Notes: a model not told the origin generated them from the letters alone. DNA of 64,000 bases from Bretschneidera sinensis (GCA_023935145.1 CM043700.1:29187001-29251000); one strand, 5' to 3'; shown: positions 1-12,805, counted from the first letter of the stretch. A program made the numbers and translations.

Positions 1-1
1 T

Positions 2-2154
2 CCCCACAAGCTCGAACCTAGATTTAAAAAATGTGTCTTCCTAGGTTATGCTCAAAATTATAAAGGCTATAAATGTTTAGATCCCACCACTAGTCGTGTC
101 TATACTAGTCGTCATGTTGTCTTCCATGAACTCTCTTTTCTATATCATACTCTTATTGCACCCGTTCCATCCTTTACAAATACTCACTATCCCATTCCAC
201 CACTTGTCCTTACTATTGTCGAACCTCTACATCAACCTTCTCCCTCCCCACCTGTTTCTCAAATCACTCATGTTCCTACTCTCCTTGTTTCTTGTCTTCA
301 ATCTCTACCACCAGTTCCCATTCCCTCGCTGCTCCCAATTTCAACCTCTACCTTTGTGCCCCAAATTTCCTCTCGAGTACCTTAAACAACCTAACTAATA
401 TCTCATCCTTTACTATCTCATCTAACTGTCTCCTCAGCACCAGTCTTAGCTTCTTCCAATCCTATTGTCCTTCTCTTTCCTGAACCACACGCTCATTCTA
501 CCTCTACCTTTACTCCACCATCCCTCCCTGCCCCTTGTCACCCCATGATCACTCACTCTAGAACTGGTATTCGTAAACCAAAAAAAATCCTCTCTCTTTC
601 CACTACTACCCAGCAAATTGAACCAACTTGTTTTTCTTACGCAAATAAAGATCCCAAGTGGCAGTCCATTATGTCCGATGAATTTAATGCTCTTTTAACT
701 AACCAAACTTGGGATCTGGTTCCATATGATCCAATGAAAAATTTAGTTGGGTGTAAGTGGATTTACAGGATTAAATATCTAGCTAATGGGTCTGTGGAGC
801 ACTACAAGGAGAGGTTAGTCGCTCAAGGATTCCACCAACAACCAGGTATTGACTATCATGAAACTTTTAGTCCCGTTGTTAAACCTGCTATTATATATAT
901 TGTTTTATCCTTAGCCATTTCTCATTCGTGGGTGATTAGACAACTCGATGTTAAGAATTCTTTTTGTCATGGTTATCTTAATGAAGTGGTGTACATGAAA
1001 CAACCTCCTGGTTTTGTTGATCCCATTCACCCCACTCATGTCTGTAAATTATGCAAAACTATCAATGGTCTGAAACAAGCTCCTCGAGTTTGGTTTCACT
1101 GCTTCAGTTATTTCCTTCTTTCTCTTGGTTTTTCTTGCAGTCGAGCAAATACTTCAATGTTTATTCTTATGTCATCTCATTGTCTTCTTATCTTACTACT
1201 GCATGTTGATGACATTATTCTCACCGGTAATAATTCTAGCCTTCTTTTTCGTTTTATTCATACTTTATCTAACCAATTTGCTATGAAGGATCTTGGTGAT
1301 CTTCATTATTTTCTTGGCATTGAAGTTGCTAGTCGTCCCACCAGTTTGTTTCTCTCTCAAACTAAATACACTAAAGACCTTTTACTTAAATTTTTTATGC
1401 CTTCGGCCAAACCAGTTTAAACTCATCTACCTTCCCAGCCAAAACCTTCACAACATAAGGATGAACTAATAACAGATCCCTTTGAATTTAGGAGTATGGT
1501 TGGAGGTCTTCAGTACTTAACCATGACTCGACCTGATATTGCCAATGCTTTTAATCTAGCTAGTCAGTTTTTGCATGCTCTCCGCATGACTCATTTCCAG
1601 CTTGTTACACGCATTTTCACTATTTATGTGGCTATACGAATCATGGGTTACTTCTTGTTTCTGCAAATGATTTTTCTCTCTCATGCTGTGCAGATGTTAA
1701 CTGGGCCGACTGCCCTGACAATCATCGGTCCACCACAGGTTATGCGGTCTTTCTTGGACATAATCTTATTTCTTGGAAAGCAAAGAAACAACTCATTGTG
1801 TCTCGTTCTAGGACTGAATCTGAATATCACTCCCTTGCTTATGCTGTAGCTGAGACCTATTAGATTCACCAACTTCTATATGACTTACACGTGTTCTTAA
1901 CTCATCCAATTTGAGTGTATTGTGATAACATTGGTGCCACTTATCTTGCTGCTAATCCAGTGTTCCATGCTCGTACCAAACATATTGAGATAGATTCTCA
2001 CTTTGTTCGTCAAAAAGTAGGCCAAGGCGATACCCAGATTTGGTATATTCCTACTGGTGCACAACTTGCAGATATTTTCACCAAAGGATTGTCATCTCCT
2101 CGGTTCCTTCAACATAAAAGCAATCTTTCTGTGATTTCACTCCATTCGGATTAA
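2..2154 (+). pseudogene. Ty1/copia pol relic (integrase C-terminus, RT, RNase H), Ale/Retrofit-like
   Basis: This is the 3' part of a copia polyprotein that would copy element RNA into DNA in cytoplasmic particles. The frame from position 2 starts in the integrase C-terminal region (FKKCVFLGYAQNYKGYKC) and continues through a Pro/Ser-rich linker with two stops near 383-396. The reverse transcriptase block (545-1420) shows WDLVPYDPMKN, LVAQGFHQQPGIDYHETFSP and LHVDDIILTG; the usual Tyr before VDD is His. A stop at 1418-1420 breaks the frame, which resumes with MTRPDIANAF. RNase H follows after a frame change (SRTESEYHSLAYAVAETY, then YCDNIGATYLAANP and KHIEIDSHFVR), ending at 2154. Gag, protease and most of integrase lie outside the window. 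The lineage call rests on RT wording and is an inference. Confidence 0.9.
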
Positions 2155-2161
2155 GGGGACG

Positions 2162-2399
2162 TGTATATGTATATATTCTTAATGTAAATACTATTAGGAA
2201 ATTCTAGTCTATTGTAAATAGGAAACCCTAGTCCTATTAGAACACTATGATGTATACTAGTCCTATTAGGATACGCTTATGTAAATACTCTATAAATATG
2301 AGATTCTACTGCTGCAACATCAAGTAGTCAGAAAACTTAAACCTATTACTCTCTTAAGTTTCTTCAAACTAGAAGAAAAGAAAATAATTTTCTTCATCA
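2162..2399 (+). repeat. Probable 3' LTR of the left-edge copia element
   Basis: A purine-rich tract (AAGGGGAC) directly follows the RNase H stop and is followed by TG at 2162, the usual polypurine tract/LTR arrangement. The segment contains repeated CTAGTCCTATTAGGA-type strings and TATAAATA near 2291. The right edge at a CA near 2399 is a guess because the partner LTR lies outside the window. Confidence 0.6.
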
Positions 2400-3330
2400 C
2401 TTGTTTAATAGAGTGAAAAAGTGAGAGAAATGAAAATATAAATAGTATTAGTTTTACCATTAAATCATTAGTATATTAATAAATATTAGCGTGGAAGATT
2501 ACATAGGGATTAATTGGTAAACTGACAATTTCATCTATTTTCTCTCGTATTTTACACTTTTCAATCCTCTAAGTTTTAAAGGATTATGATTTGTGCATGC
2601 CAATGGAAAATATCAATCATTTTAGTTTTCTTTCTTCTCACTTTTTTTTTACTAAACAAGAAAAAAGTTTATTCCACACTTTTTTTCTTCTCATTCTTTT
2701 CTCTTGCTAAATACACCCTTAAAATTTAAACACTTATTTACTTATACACTAAACTCATCTAAAATAAATCATTTAAAGCACATGATTATAATTATTAAGT
2801 TGAAATAAACTTTATGTGAGGGTCAGCGTTTTTTTTTTCCAACTAATTTTTGTCTAAAAGGTCTTTATTGACATGCTTTTGGAGGGTCATAATTCGTGCA
2901 GTAACACAATCATCATATCTATGAAGATTCATGTATGAATAGAAGAAGTTTGGCAGTTGGTGGATATGATGACAATCCTCTGCGTCAGCTTGTATCTCTG
3001 TTCAACAGAGGTAATGGAGGCCACGCGTATTTCCATATTAAGAACAAATCTAATGTGTGTAATAATATTGGTCGTTCCTATTTCCTAAGTCAATTTTTGG
3101 GTCAGTGTAACGGTTCATCATTGGTTGGTCATTTTTGAGATGGTATCATCATATTTTGAAGATTTCAATACGATACATATATATGACAATAAAAAAAATA
3201 TCAACATAAATTTTTACATCAGTCTTCAACCCTCAACAGGGGAGATACATCACTCTGATATTGACTTAAACATTATATACAACGTAAAATGCATGAATAT
3301 TTATAAATAAAATTTTATTTTATTTTTTCA
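2400..3330. other. AT-rich intergenic DNA, no gene recognised
   Basis: The stretch is dominated by A/T runs. A short open frame at 2935-3138 has no recognisable motif or splice context and is not called. Slightly higher GC around 2930-3120 could be an old exon or repeat, but nothing supports either. Confidence 0.5.
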
Positions 3331-3863
3331 TTAGTCTGAGGATGTTGACACGTACGCGGCTTATAGAAATGATTTCGTCTGACTCTTAACCCACCAGACT
3401 ATTTGTCTTGTCTGCTACCTGAAATCATTGTATAATGAGGGATGAGCTTCACAAGCTCAGTGAATTAAATTTACTGTAAGTAATCAATTTGTATAAATGA
3501 TATTTCAATATTAAATCATTTATATCTCATACAACTTAATACTAGCATTTCACTATCACTATCACTACACATCTCATAAGTCTCATTCTCTATCAATCTC
3601 TTCTTCTTATTTATTGGTTCACCTCAAGACCACCAATTTCCTCAAAATTAACATGTAATGAGGTTCACATCATAAAGTCTACCATTTAGATGGTTCTTAT
3701 CACTATAACTGTCTCTCTGTGAGACTCATCCATCTATAAACAAATTCACAATAATACACCAAATATCAGCATTTCAATAATGCAAGCAATAATTAAAACA
3801 TATGAAATGTATGAATTATTATTATGGGAATGTCTTTCCACATGTCGACATATTTTTATTATC

Positions 3864-4070
3864 TTAGACCGACCCCCTCCCGGTTCTTTTCTTTCTCATT
3901 TAGACTGGCTGCCTTCCCGGTTCTTTTCTTTACAGCTTGTCCCGACTGCCACTGAATTCATTTTCAGCATATACCGGCTGACACGATGTCCCTTTTATTT
4001 CCAGCACATATTGACTGTCATGGTTTTTCAATTAGACCGATTGTCTTCCTGGTTCTTTTCTTTCTCATTT
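3864..4070. repeat. Degenerate tandem repeat around GGTTCTTTTCTTT
   Basis: Units beginning TTAGACCGAC (3864), TTTAGACTGG (3899) and ATTAGACCGA (4031) each lead into CCCGGTTCTTTTCTTT or a one-base variant. Between the second and third copies the sequence is more diverged but keeps GACTG and CCGGCTGAC strings. Confidence 0.6.
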
Positions 4071-4205
4071 AATGCATATGCATATGAACAATGATATGAA
4101 ATATGCATATGAAAAGTAATGTAAAAATAACATGAACTCAAAATATTTAAATTTAGCTATCCTGTCTTTCCTCACATTATTATAAAATTTTCATTAAATT
4201 CCTCT

Positions 4206-4360
4206 CATCCCAAATCACATCAAACCATCCATTAAAGCTTGTCAAGATCCACTAAATTTCATCCCAAATCGTATCGAATCACTCCATCAAAACTTGTTAA
4301 GATCCACTAAATTTCATCTCCTCATAATTCGTATCAAAACGTCAACCATAGCTCATTAAG
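4206..4360. repeat. Three-unit tandem repeat, about 54 bp per unit
   Basis: Units start at 4206, 4260 and about 4315. The first two share CATCCCAAATC at the start and AAGATCCACTAAATTTCAT at the end; the third keeps AATTCGTATC and CTCATTAAGA but is more diverged. Confidence 0.65.
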
Positions 4361-4917
4361 AATTTATTTATCACCATCATTATTAAATCAACTCATTATT
4401 CTAATGATATTTCTTCTCACATAATAATTTTTTTATATGTCTAATATTCATATTATATATATCAACCAAATCTTTATCTATCACCGAAATATAAACTAAT
4501 AATTTATTTTGATATTATTTCTAGATATTTGTTTTTATTTAGATTACTTAATGTAAATCCAACTCACCACATAGCACTTAAATCTACTCGTGTATCATCT
4601 CCTTGCCTTTCCCGTTCCTCCCAGAAATTTCTTTCAGTTGCAGATCATCAACACCTGACATAATATTTGTATTGAATTTCTAATTATTTCTTCAATTCTT
4701 TATAAACCACACCCTTTGAAAATTCTCACTTTGAATTCTCGAAAATTTCATGTACTCTAAAAATTAAAAAATAAACGTTAAATTATTACTTAATATTTTT
4801 CTGATAGTTTCTCGTGATTCTCTATGAAATTCTGCAGTAAATCCCTTCAAAAATTTACTATTTCAACATTTCTTTTGGTCCCCAAGTGTTTAGAGAAAAA
4901 CGAGAAATTAAAAAAAA

Positions 4918-4949
4918 CTATGTGAAATCTATAAACAGATTTCACATAG
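4918..4949. repeat. Perfect inverted repeat: 13-bp stem, 6-nt loop
   Basis: CTATGTGAAATCT at 4918-4930 is exactly complementary to AGATTTCACATAG at 4937-4949, with ATAAAC between them. The hairpin sits two bases from a TA microsatellite. Confidence 0.85.

Positions 4950-4951
<2 letters not shown>

Positions 4952-4984
<33 letters not shown>
4952..4984. repeat. (TA)n microsatellite
   Basis: An uninterrupted alternating TA run of about 16 units lies directly downstream of the perfect hairpin. Confidence 0.95.
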
Positions 4985-4986
<2 letters not shown>

Positions 4987-5820
4987 AGCTTGTTGCTTAA
5001 AACTGTCGGCAGCCTCAAATGCTTCCTTCATCTGTCTTTAATCCCCCTACACAGTCTCCACGTTTCAGAGATGTAGAGGGCATACACCCTTCACCAATTT
5101 AACTTGGCAGCAGGTGTTGCCATATTTTGTTGACTTTTTTTTATGGAAAAATAATTAATTAATTAATTTTCTTTTCCTTCTTTTTTTCTTCTAGACGTTC
5201 TGAACGTCCAAATTTTTTTAGAGTTATTTTATTCAATACTTAGTCCTTCGCATAAAATATTATTTTAATTTCATGTCATATTTATTAAATTACTTCTTTG
5301 CCTTTACTTTACGAATATAGTTATTACAGTCTGAGCATGCTTATCTATTTTGTTTATTTACTATCCTAACCAATGCAATTATATCACTGTCATGTGAAAA
5401 TTTTAATGTTTTTGTTTTGTTCAAATTTATTTTTTACCATTTGAAATTTTCATAATTACTACTCAAACATTTACAATAATTTGAATGAAAAAAAAAATTG
5501 GTTGATTATATAGCATCACTCTTTACAATATTGGTATCAAGATTTTCTTCTTCTGAGTAACAAGTTTGAAGTTCAGGTAATAAGCTCTTTGAACTTTAAT
5601 TAAACGAACTAACATTAATAAACTTGGCTTGAGCAAGCAAAATTCACCCCCAGCTTGTTTGCAGCCTAATATGCAGATTACAGAACATATATAATGGAGT
5701 GGTGCATAATGATTCATTCATCAGCAGTAAATTCAATTTTAGTTTTTTTTTTCCTTTAAATTTCTAGTGGCAATTATTCTCCTCTCAATTGGGATCGAAG
5801 GATTCAGAGTACAGGAAAGC
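4985..5820. other. Intergenic AT-rich DNA, no gene recognised
   Basis: Only short open frames are present. A block at about 5000-5110 (CAGAGATGTAGAGGGCATAC) has the composition of an LTR fragment and may belong to the relic to its left. Nothing else is supported. Confidence 0.45.
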
Positions 5821-5830
5821 AAGCATGATT

Positions 5831-5968
5831 AGGTAAAGCCCTCCCCAGATCGAAACTTGCGTTTAAAAGATTAATTTGCAAGTACCAACCTTCACCAGAT
5901 CGAAACTTGCGTTTCAACTTGGATAGAATTCTGTATCGATGTGTTTAAGTAGGTAAAGCCCTCCCCAG
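5831..5968. repeat. Two interleaved pairs of short direct repeats
   Basis: AGGTAAAGCCCTCCCCAG occurs at 5831-5848 and 5951-5968. CCAGATCGAAACTTGCGTTT occurs at 5845-5864 and 5895-5914. The pairs overlap, consistent with a small local duplication followed by divergence. No function is evident. Confidence 0.8.
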
Positions 5969-5969
5969 C

Positions 5970-8930
5970 TTCGCATCCATAACTGAGGGAGGTTCATATT
6001 GTTAGTGACCAAAACAGTCTCTCTTTTTGAAGTTTTGCGGAAGCAAACATCTTTACGTTAAGACTCATTTCTTGGAAGTATGTATCCAACTTAATAGACT
6101 ACTTGGAACTTTTCATTTTCCATTTATTCAGCCTTTTAATCAACAATCAAATCATGTTTATTTTGTTCACTTCAGAGAGTGCTCTCCAACGCAAAATTTT
6201 TAATGTATCGAGTATAAGTTACATTGAGCATATCAACTGTGCATTAAATTTTTTTTTCTATCTCTTGATGAATTGTTAATATACTTGGTACAAGTTCAAT
6301 TAATACACTAAAAAATTTCTTGCCATTTGAAGTGGTATACCGATCCATCATCACGTGAACAATTAAAATGTGATCCACTATATTAGACACCTAAAACAGG
6401 TATAAATTATATGTTTTAGATTTGTTAGAAAATTTATTGATGATTTAAAAAAAATTTACTGATAACGTCAGTATAAATATGAAATTTAAAAAATCATATT
6501 ATCAATAAAATTATCTAAAATTATCAATAAATTTTTTTAACTAACCTAAAATATTAATTTTAAGCTTGACAGACCAAATATTTATCGTAAAAATTCAAAG
6601 AATTTGTGCCCTTTAATTTTAAAATTTGGATGCTAAAGCAAAAGCAAGTCAAGCTGATAAGAGGTCCCGTTGTAACCCACAATGTAATTTTAATTTTTCT
6701 TTTCTTATACCGCCCCACTACAAATTAATACTAGAATATGGAATAATCATTATTGGTGATGTAACAAGTGGTAGTCAAGAGAAAATAAGACGCCAGACCG
6801 TCCACAAAGCCTGCTAAGGCACTTCTTAATTTGATGGTGTCAAAAACAATATATGCAACTTTTTTCTTTAGAAATAGTGGATGAGTCTATGGTGTGATAA
6901 AAATTACGGCATGCGACCTTTTGATATTATTTTATAATAAAAAAATGTTTTTATACTATTTGATAATAAAAGATGTTTGGTAAAATAGTATATTTTAATA
7001 AAAATACTATTAAACAATTATTAAGTTATTTATTATTTAACGATATTATAAATATCATTTGACAACATTATGGGTTTCATTTAACATAACGACACCAAGT
7101 GGCGGATATAGGGTGGATATAGTGGAGGCAACTGTTTTTTTTTATTTTTAAAAAATAAATTAATTTTATAGATTTTTATAAATTTTTTTTATTTAAAATT
7201 TATAATTACTCTCATTAATTTAAAATTCTAACATTCAAACACTCAAACACTTAATCAGGGACGATAATTCTTTATTCATTTCTTTTTCAATTGCTATTTT
7301 AATTGTTTAGGTATCTTTTTTTTAAAATTGATCTCTTTTTCAATCTAATCCTTAGTAATTTTAATTTAAAAAAAAATTATCAATTTTTATATTATAAATA
7401 TGTATATATGTCTTGTCGCTAATAATTTTTTTTTTGGATCGGACGTCAACAAAGTTGCACCCCAAACATCGTAACATGACAGAAGTGTCATTGTAAGGTT
7501 AACAAATCAAAGTTGGATGTCGCCTACTGCCGGAATTTGAACCAAGTGTTTTATTTTTGCAACAAAACAACATTAGGCGATGAAGCTGTAGAGTATTACG
7601 TGTTTCTTTTTGCAAGATATAACGATAAGTCAATGTTTTTGATATTGTTGTAGTCCTGTCTTTTCTTTCGTTATCTTATCATCTGGCTTTTATTAGAGTG
7701 ATGCTCTTTTTAGTAAAGTTATTTGCATTATTGCATTTGTCTTTTCTTTTTAGATGATAGAGGAGAGGAGACTATTTGGATAATTAATTTTCGTTCTCTT
7801 TGTTTAGATACTTTATATAAAGGAGAGTAAAATATTTTTTGATATAGAAAATGTTCCCGGAAAACAGTGAGAACAAAATATATCTTTGATATAGAAGATT
7901 ACGTCCACGTGTAAATATTTGATTTACGCTAGCGCTGACGGCTGAGTAAAACCTTAATACTAGATTATTTTAATGTAATTTTCCACATTAGATAAGTACT
8001 TAAAAAGGAAGGATGTTACTCCAAGACAATTTAAGAAAGAAAATCTTCTAAAAAAATACGATTATTTCAAAATCATGTACTTAAAAGAAAAAATATTGAT
8101 TTTCTCACTTTTATCAACATAAATGATTACTATGATTTCAATACGTCAATTTTGAATTTATTTTGCATGAAACATCTATCATTTTTTGTCTATCGTAAAT
8201 GATAATAATATTAACGAAATTAAGTGGATTTGATAGAAAAATTCAACTTGACAAAATTTATAGTTGAGAAACTTAAATGTCACAATCGAAAACCAAAAGA
8301 TCAATTTAACTAAAGATACAAACTAAGTATGAGAATCAATGATATAATTTAGCATAAAACCTATATATATATATAGCCATCCCTTTTCTTTTTCTCTAAT
8401 TTACCATTCCATTGCTAAGGTAAACTATAGATGTGGTCATTTAACCAGCAATTTTTGGTTCAATGATTATTGTTTTAAGTAAAAATATTTTATAGATAAA
8501 AAAAATTATTAAATAGGTGAATATGAATTAAAGATAATTAAATCATTGCGATAAATAAATAAAAATAGATATTTTTTTCTTCTTTTTCTCCGATTAGAAA
8601 CTTGGAAGATGCATGAATACAAATAAAATACTACCCCTTAATTGTCAACATGACAAAATAGCATCTACGGGATTTTTTACATATATATATAATATGGCAA
8701 CTAGTGGGTAATTAAGCTTATTTTTTAAAGATGAGGTAATTAAGTTTTAACAAACATGTATATTAAATAACTAATCTGGATAAAATTTGAAAAGCCAACA
8801 GTAATTAATTCTCTACTTATGGAAAGCAATACAGATCAGTTAATTAACCTGTCAATTAAGCTAATCTAATTAATCCAGTCGTTATCATCTTTTGTATTAT
8901 CATTCCACTACATATACATATATGCTGGTT
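5970..8930. other. Long AT-rich intergenic region upstream of the sulfate transporter
   Basis: I see no protein-coding gene here. There are many poly-A/T runs, short TA runs near 8360 and 8680, a GTGGCGGATATAGGGTGGAT string near 7100 of a kind often seen at decayed transposon ends, and a moderate-GC block at 7430-7590 without an open frame. The last few hundred bases presumably contain upstream promoter elements of the transporter, but I cannot point to a specific one beyond the TATA box. Confidence 0.45.
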
Positions 8931-8931
8931 C

Positions 8932-8939
8932 TATATAAA
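8932..8939 (+). promoter_or_regulatory. TATA box of the sulfate transporter gene
   Basis: TATATAAA lies 63 bases upstream of the ATG at 9002. Transcription would be expected roughly 30 bases downstream, giving a short leader that includes the CT-rich tract. Confidence 0.65.
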
Positions 8940-8973
8940 TGGTAGGTAATTAAATCTCTAAGTCCCAAGCTAT

Positions 8974-8994
8974 CCTCTCTCTCTCTCTCCCCCA
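8974..8994 (+). promoter_or_regulatory. CT-rich tract (Y patch-like) in the 5' leader
   Basis: An almost pure CTCTCTCT...CCCCC run lies between the TATA box and the ATG. Pyrimidine patches near the start site are common in plant core promoters and 5' leaders. Its role here is inferred. Confidence 0.5.
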
Positions 8995-9001
8995 CCACAC
9001 T

Positions 9002-12000
9002 ATGGCCACAATAGGTTCAAGCCACAAGGTGAATTTCACCACAAATAGAACCTTTGCGACCACTTTCAAATCTGGTTGCAAAGAAACTTTCTTCCCTGAC
9101 GATCCGTTGAAGCAGTTCAAGAGTGAGAAGCCTCTACTTAGAGCCAAGAAAGCTGTTCAATACTTCATTCCAATCTTTGAATGGCTTCCCCAATACAATC
9201 TACGCTTGTTTAGATATGATGTCCTCGCTGGTATCACCGTTACCAGCCTTGCCATTCCTCAAGGGATCAGCTATGCTAAACTCGCTAACATTCCTCCAAT
9301 TATCGGCCTTTGTAATTAATTAAGCTCGATCCCATGCATGCTTTTTAATTATAATTTTATCTTTTAAAATTAATAGTAACTATTTTTGTTGTAGATTCAA
9401 GCTTTGTTCCACCTCTTATTTACGCTGTTTTTGGGAGCTCAAAGAACCTTGCGGTGGGAACGGTAGCAGCATGCTCGTTGCTTATAGCTGAAACAATTGG
9501 AAAGAAAGCTGATCCAAAGAATGAGGCAACATTGTATCTTAACTTGGTTTTTACGGCCACCTTCTTCACCGGCATTTTTCAGACAGCTTTAGGTTTGCTG
9601 AGGTGCATATATACTACTACGTACAGTAATGATTCAGATTTAATTAATTAGTTACTATGTACGTACGTAGTATTTGATTTATAAATTATGATTTATGCAG
9701 ATTGGGGATTTTGGTGGATTTCTTATCACATTCAACGATCACTGGGTTCATGGGAGGGACTGCCACAATCATCTGCCTACAGCAGTTAAAGGGCATATTT
9801 GGGTTGACTCATTTTACCCATAATACTGACGTAATATCAGTTATGCGTGCCGTCTTCAGCCATAGAGATGAGGTTAATTTGTCACAAATGATCGAATAAT
9901 TAAGCCCTTTTTCTTTTCCATGTATTCATGGCAGTAGAGTGAGTTATATTTGATCAGCACACACAAGAGATTAAAGGAATTGAGAAAAATTAAGCACAAA
10001 ACATAAACATCATATCATAAAAGTGAATTGTATTATTATATATCTAGCTTGCATGTTGTTAAATCTTAAAAGTATCACTATATAATTTTTTAAGAAAAAA
10101 GATTAGTGGTCTTAAGCGAAGCAAATTATTATTTATGCAGTGGAAGTGGCAAAGTGCTGTCATAGGTGTATGCTTCCTTGCTTTCCTCCAATTCACTAGA
10201 TACCTGGTAATCTCTCTCTCTTCAAACATTTTTTTTCTTTTCTTTAAGAGAATATAAATCAATAATGACGTCATGTGGCAAACACAGGAGTACATTTGTG
10301 TCTCTACTGATATTATTATGTTTAATAAACAATGAATTTTCAGAGGAAGAAAAATCCAAGGCTGTTTTGGGTATCAGCTATAGCTCCCATGCTCCTTGTT
10401 ATAGTGGGCTGCGTATTTGCTTATTTCGTCCATGGAGAGAAACACGGAATCGCAATTGTAAGTGACTTTTTAGTTGATATATATATATATATATATTTTC
10501 ATTGGCTTTTTATAATTAAAAATTAATAACAAATTACGTTTCACTACATCAAAGTTTTTTGAAATGATACTAATATACCAAACAACACCAAAATGAATTT
10601 ATTTAAAAAATCTATTTTTTAAAAATAAACTTTTATTATACCTGAGAGTACTTTGATCATTATGATATCCAATTAAAATTTTGATTTTTAAAAAAAATTC
10701 GTTTTGAGATTGCTTGAGGATAAAAATTGATGTTTTGAAATGAATTATAGATTTTAAAAAGGTTTAATACGTTAATGTGATTTCAGTAAATTTAAAGATA
10801 ATGCAGTATAAATAACATTGATAATTCATTTTGCATTATTTGTTAATTTGTTGTGTTCCATGTGGTCAGGTGGGTGATTTGAAGAAAGGAATTAATCCTC
10901 TTTCCATTAATAAATTGAACTTTGAGGCAAAGTATCTACCAGCAACAATTAAAGCTGGGGTCGTTACAGGACTTGTGGCTTTAGCTGTAAGAATAGCAGT
11001 TAATTTTTCTCTTTAATTTCAATTAATTATATATAACTTGTTAAAGTTTTATAATTAATTGTTGCAGGAAGGGATAGCGATAGGGAGGAGCTTTGCCATA
11101 ATGAAAAATCAACAAACTGATGGGAATAAGGAGATGATAGCTTTTGGTCTTATGAACCTTGTTGGATCTTTCACTTCATGCTACCTGACAACAGGTATAT
11201 ATAATTAATTTTAAAATTTTTATTTTTATTTTTTAATTATTAATATGAATAATTAATAATTAAATTATTGTCAGGGCCATTCTCAAAAACTGCTGTGAAC
11301 TTTAATTCGGGTTGTAAAACAGCAATGTCAAACGTAGTAATGGCAATATGCATGATGCTTGTACTCCTCTTCTTGGCTCCTCTTTTTCGTTACACTCCTC
11401 TTGTTGCTCTCTCTGCCATTATCATGTCTGCAATGCTTGGACTCATCGACTATGAAGAGTTCTATCGCCTCTTCAAAGTCGACAAATTCGATTTCTGCAT
11501 TGCCATGGTCGGTTTCCTTGGTGTGTCTTTCTTAAGCATGGATGTTGGCCTCATGCTATCGGTAATTTCATACCAATTAACCACAATTATTATTTTCAAA
11601 TTTCTCGACTATACATACAGATTAATTCAATAAAATTTGAATGGAATTTCGTTTTCCGTCATAATTTTCAGGTAGGGCTTTCACTACTCAGAGCACTTCT
11701 ATACATCGCTAGGCCTGCTGCTTGCAAGCTTGGAAAAGTAGAAGACTCGAGTGTATATCGTGACACAGAGCAGTATCCTGGTGTTACAAGGCTGCCAGGG
11801 ATCCTACTTCTCCAACTTGGTTCTCCTATTTACTTTGCAAATTGCACCTACATAAGAGAAAGGTAATTAGTTGTATTTTAGTACAAACATTAATTTAATT
11901 TAATTAATAAATTACCCAAGAACGTTGCAATTTCTGATCAATTGCTTCAATTAATTTATTGAGTCGTGAACAGGATTTTGAGATACATTAGAGATGAACA

Positions 12001-12805
12001 GACCATTTCAAATTCCGAAAAAGTTGTCAAGCATCTTTTACTAGATTTGACAGGTAAAATAAATATTCTTTAATTATTTAATTAATTAATAGAGGTGAGA
12101 AATGAACAGGTTGGTCGAATATTAAAGGTAGCGAGTTAATATGTACGGATTAAAAATAATTTTTTTTGCGGGTTTTATTTTTCATGTTCATACGTATGTT
12201 TTAATGACGACCCAAGCCAGATACAGATTTAGTCTTATTGATAATAAATCAATAAGTACGAGTTAAAAATATTCGTTTTTTAACAAATTTTATTTTTTAT
12301 ATCCATAACTGTGTTTTAACGGACTTAAAAATGAGTATGAGCTAAAAGTTTCCCTTCAATTAATTAATCATTTTTTTGCTTCATATAATTATAGTTACTG
12401 GATTGAAAATATTATTATTAATTTGTGAATGTTTGTCTAATAGAATTGAATTATATTACAGGAGTTACATCCATTGACATGACTGGCATTGAAACATTTA
12501 CTGAAGTACTTAGAATCTTGCAAGCGCAGGGTATTAATGTAAGTAATTAACACTGCATCGATCCTTAATTAATTAATTACTTTTTTAATTTCCTTGAAAA
12601 ATAAATACTGAAATCTTATATGTTTATTGATTCAATATTCTTCCTATTAAAGATGGCATTAATAAACCCGAGGATTGAAGTTATGGAGAAAATGACATCA
12701 TCAAAGTTCATTGACACCATTGGGAAGGAATCCTTGTTCTTGTCTATTGATGATGCAGTGGAGGCATGCCGGTTTTCGCTTCATAGCTGTAGCACAAAAC
12801 AATAG
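9002..12805 (+). CDS. SULTR3: Group 3 plant sulfate transporter (SULTR3 family), 12 exons, apparently intact
   Basis: Exons are 9002-9311, 9395-9602, 9701-9872, 10141-10206, 10344-10457, 10870-10986, 11068-11194, 11275-11561, 11672-11862, 11974-12053, 12462-12538 and 12653-12805. All introns are GT-AG and the exons join to 1,902 nt, 633 codons plus stop, the normal family length. The product should be a SLC26/SulP membrane anion transporter, with plant group 3 members often plastid or plasma-membrane located. Seen directly: N-terminal KETFFPDDPLKQF typical of the family, SLAIPQGISYAKLANIPP followed by GLYSSFVPP across intron 1, GFMGG, EGIAIGRSFA, NKEMIAFGLMN and DKFDF in the membrane part (about residues 75-465), then a C-terminal STAS domain from about residue 495 (LPGILLLQL, LLLDLTG, SIDMTGIE). 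The ATG at 9002 suits family N-termini. Group 3 is confident; the exact member is not. The position usually Thr in the STAS motif is Met. Confidence 0.93.

Larger units (their letters stand above)
3340..4910. repeat. Possible Ty3/gypsy LTR relic (chromovirus-like)
   Basis: The segment has a GGGATGAGCTTCACAAGCTC-type string, long pyrimidine-rich stretches, degenerate tandem repeats and late AACTCACCACATAG-type sequence. This combination recalls long chromovirus (Tekay/Del-type) LTRs of plants. No coding domain, primer binding site or flanking duplication was found, so the assignment is a weak resemblance only. Confidence 0.3.

Noticed and set aside
2935..3310. Two short open frames (67 and 61 codons) in the left intergenic region
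   Set aside because: No recognisable motif, no splice context, and length expected by chance.
9123..9323. Alternative frame within transporter exon 1
   Set aside because: It is a shadow of exon 1; the frame starting at 9002 joins across all introns and matches the SULTR family.
10332..10526. Open frame with a TYIYIYFHW-like end after exon 5
   Set aside because: It reads exon 5 through its GTAAGT donor into a TA repeat in the intron.
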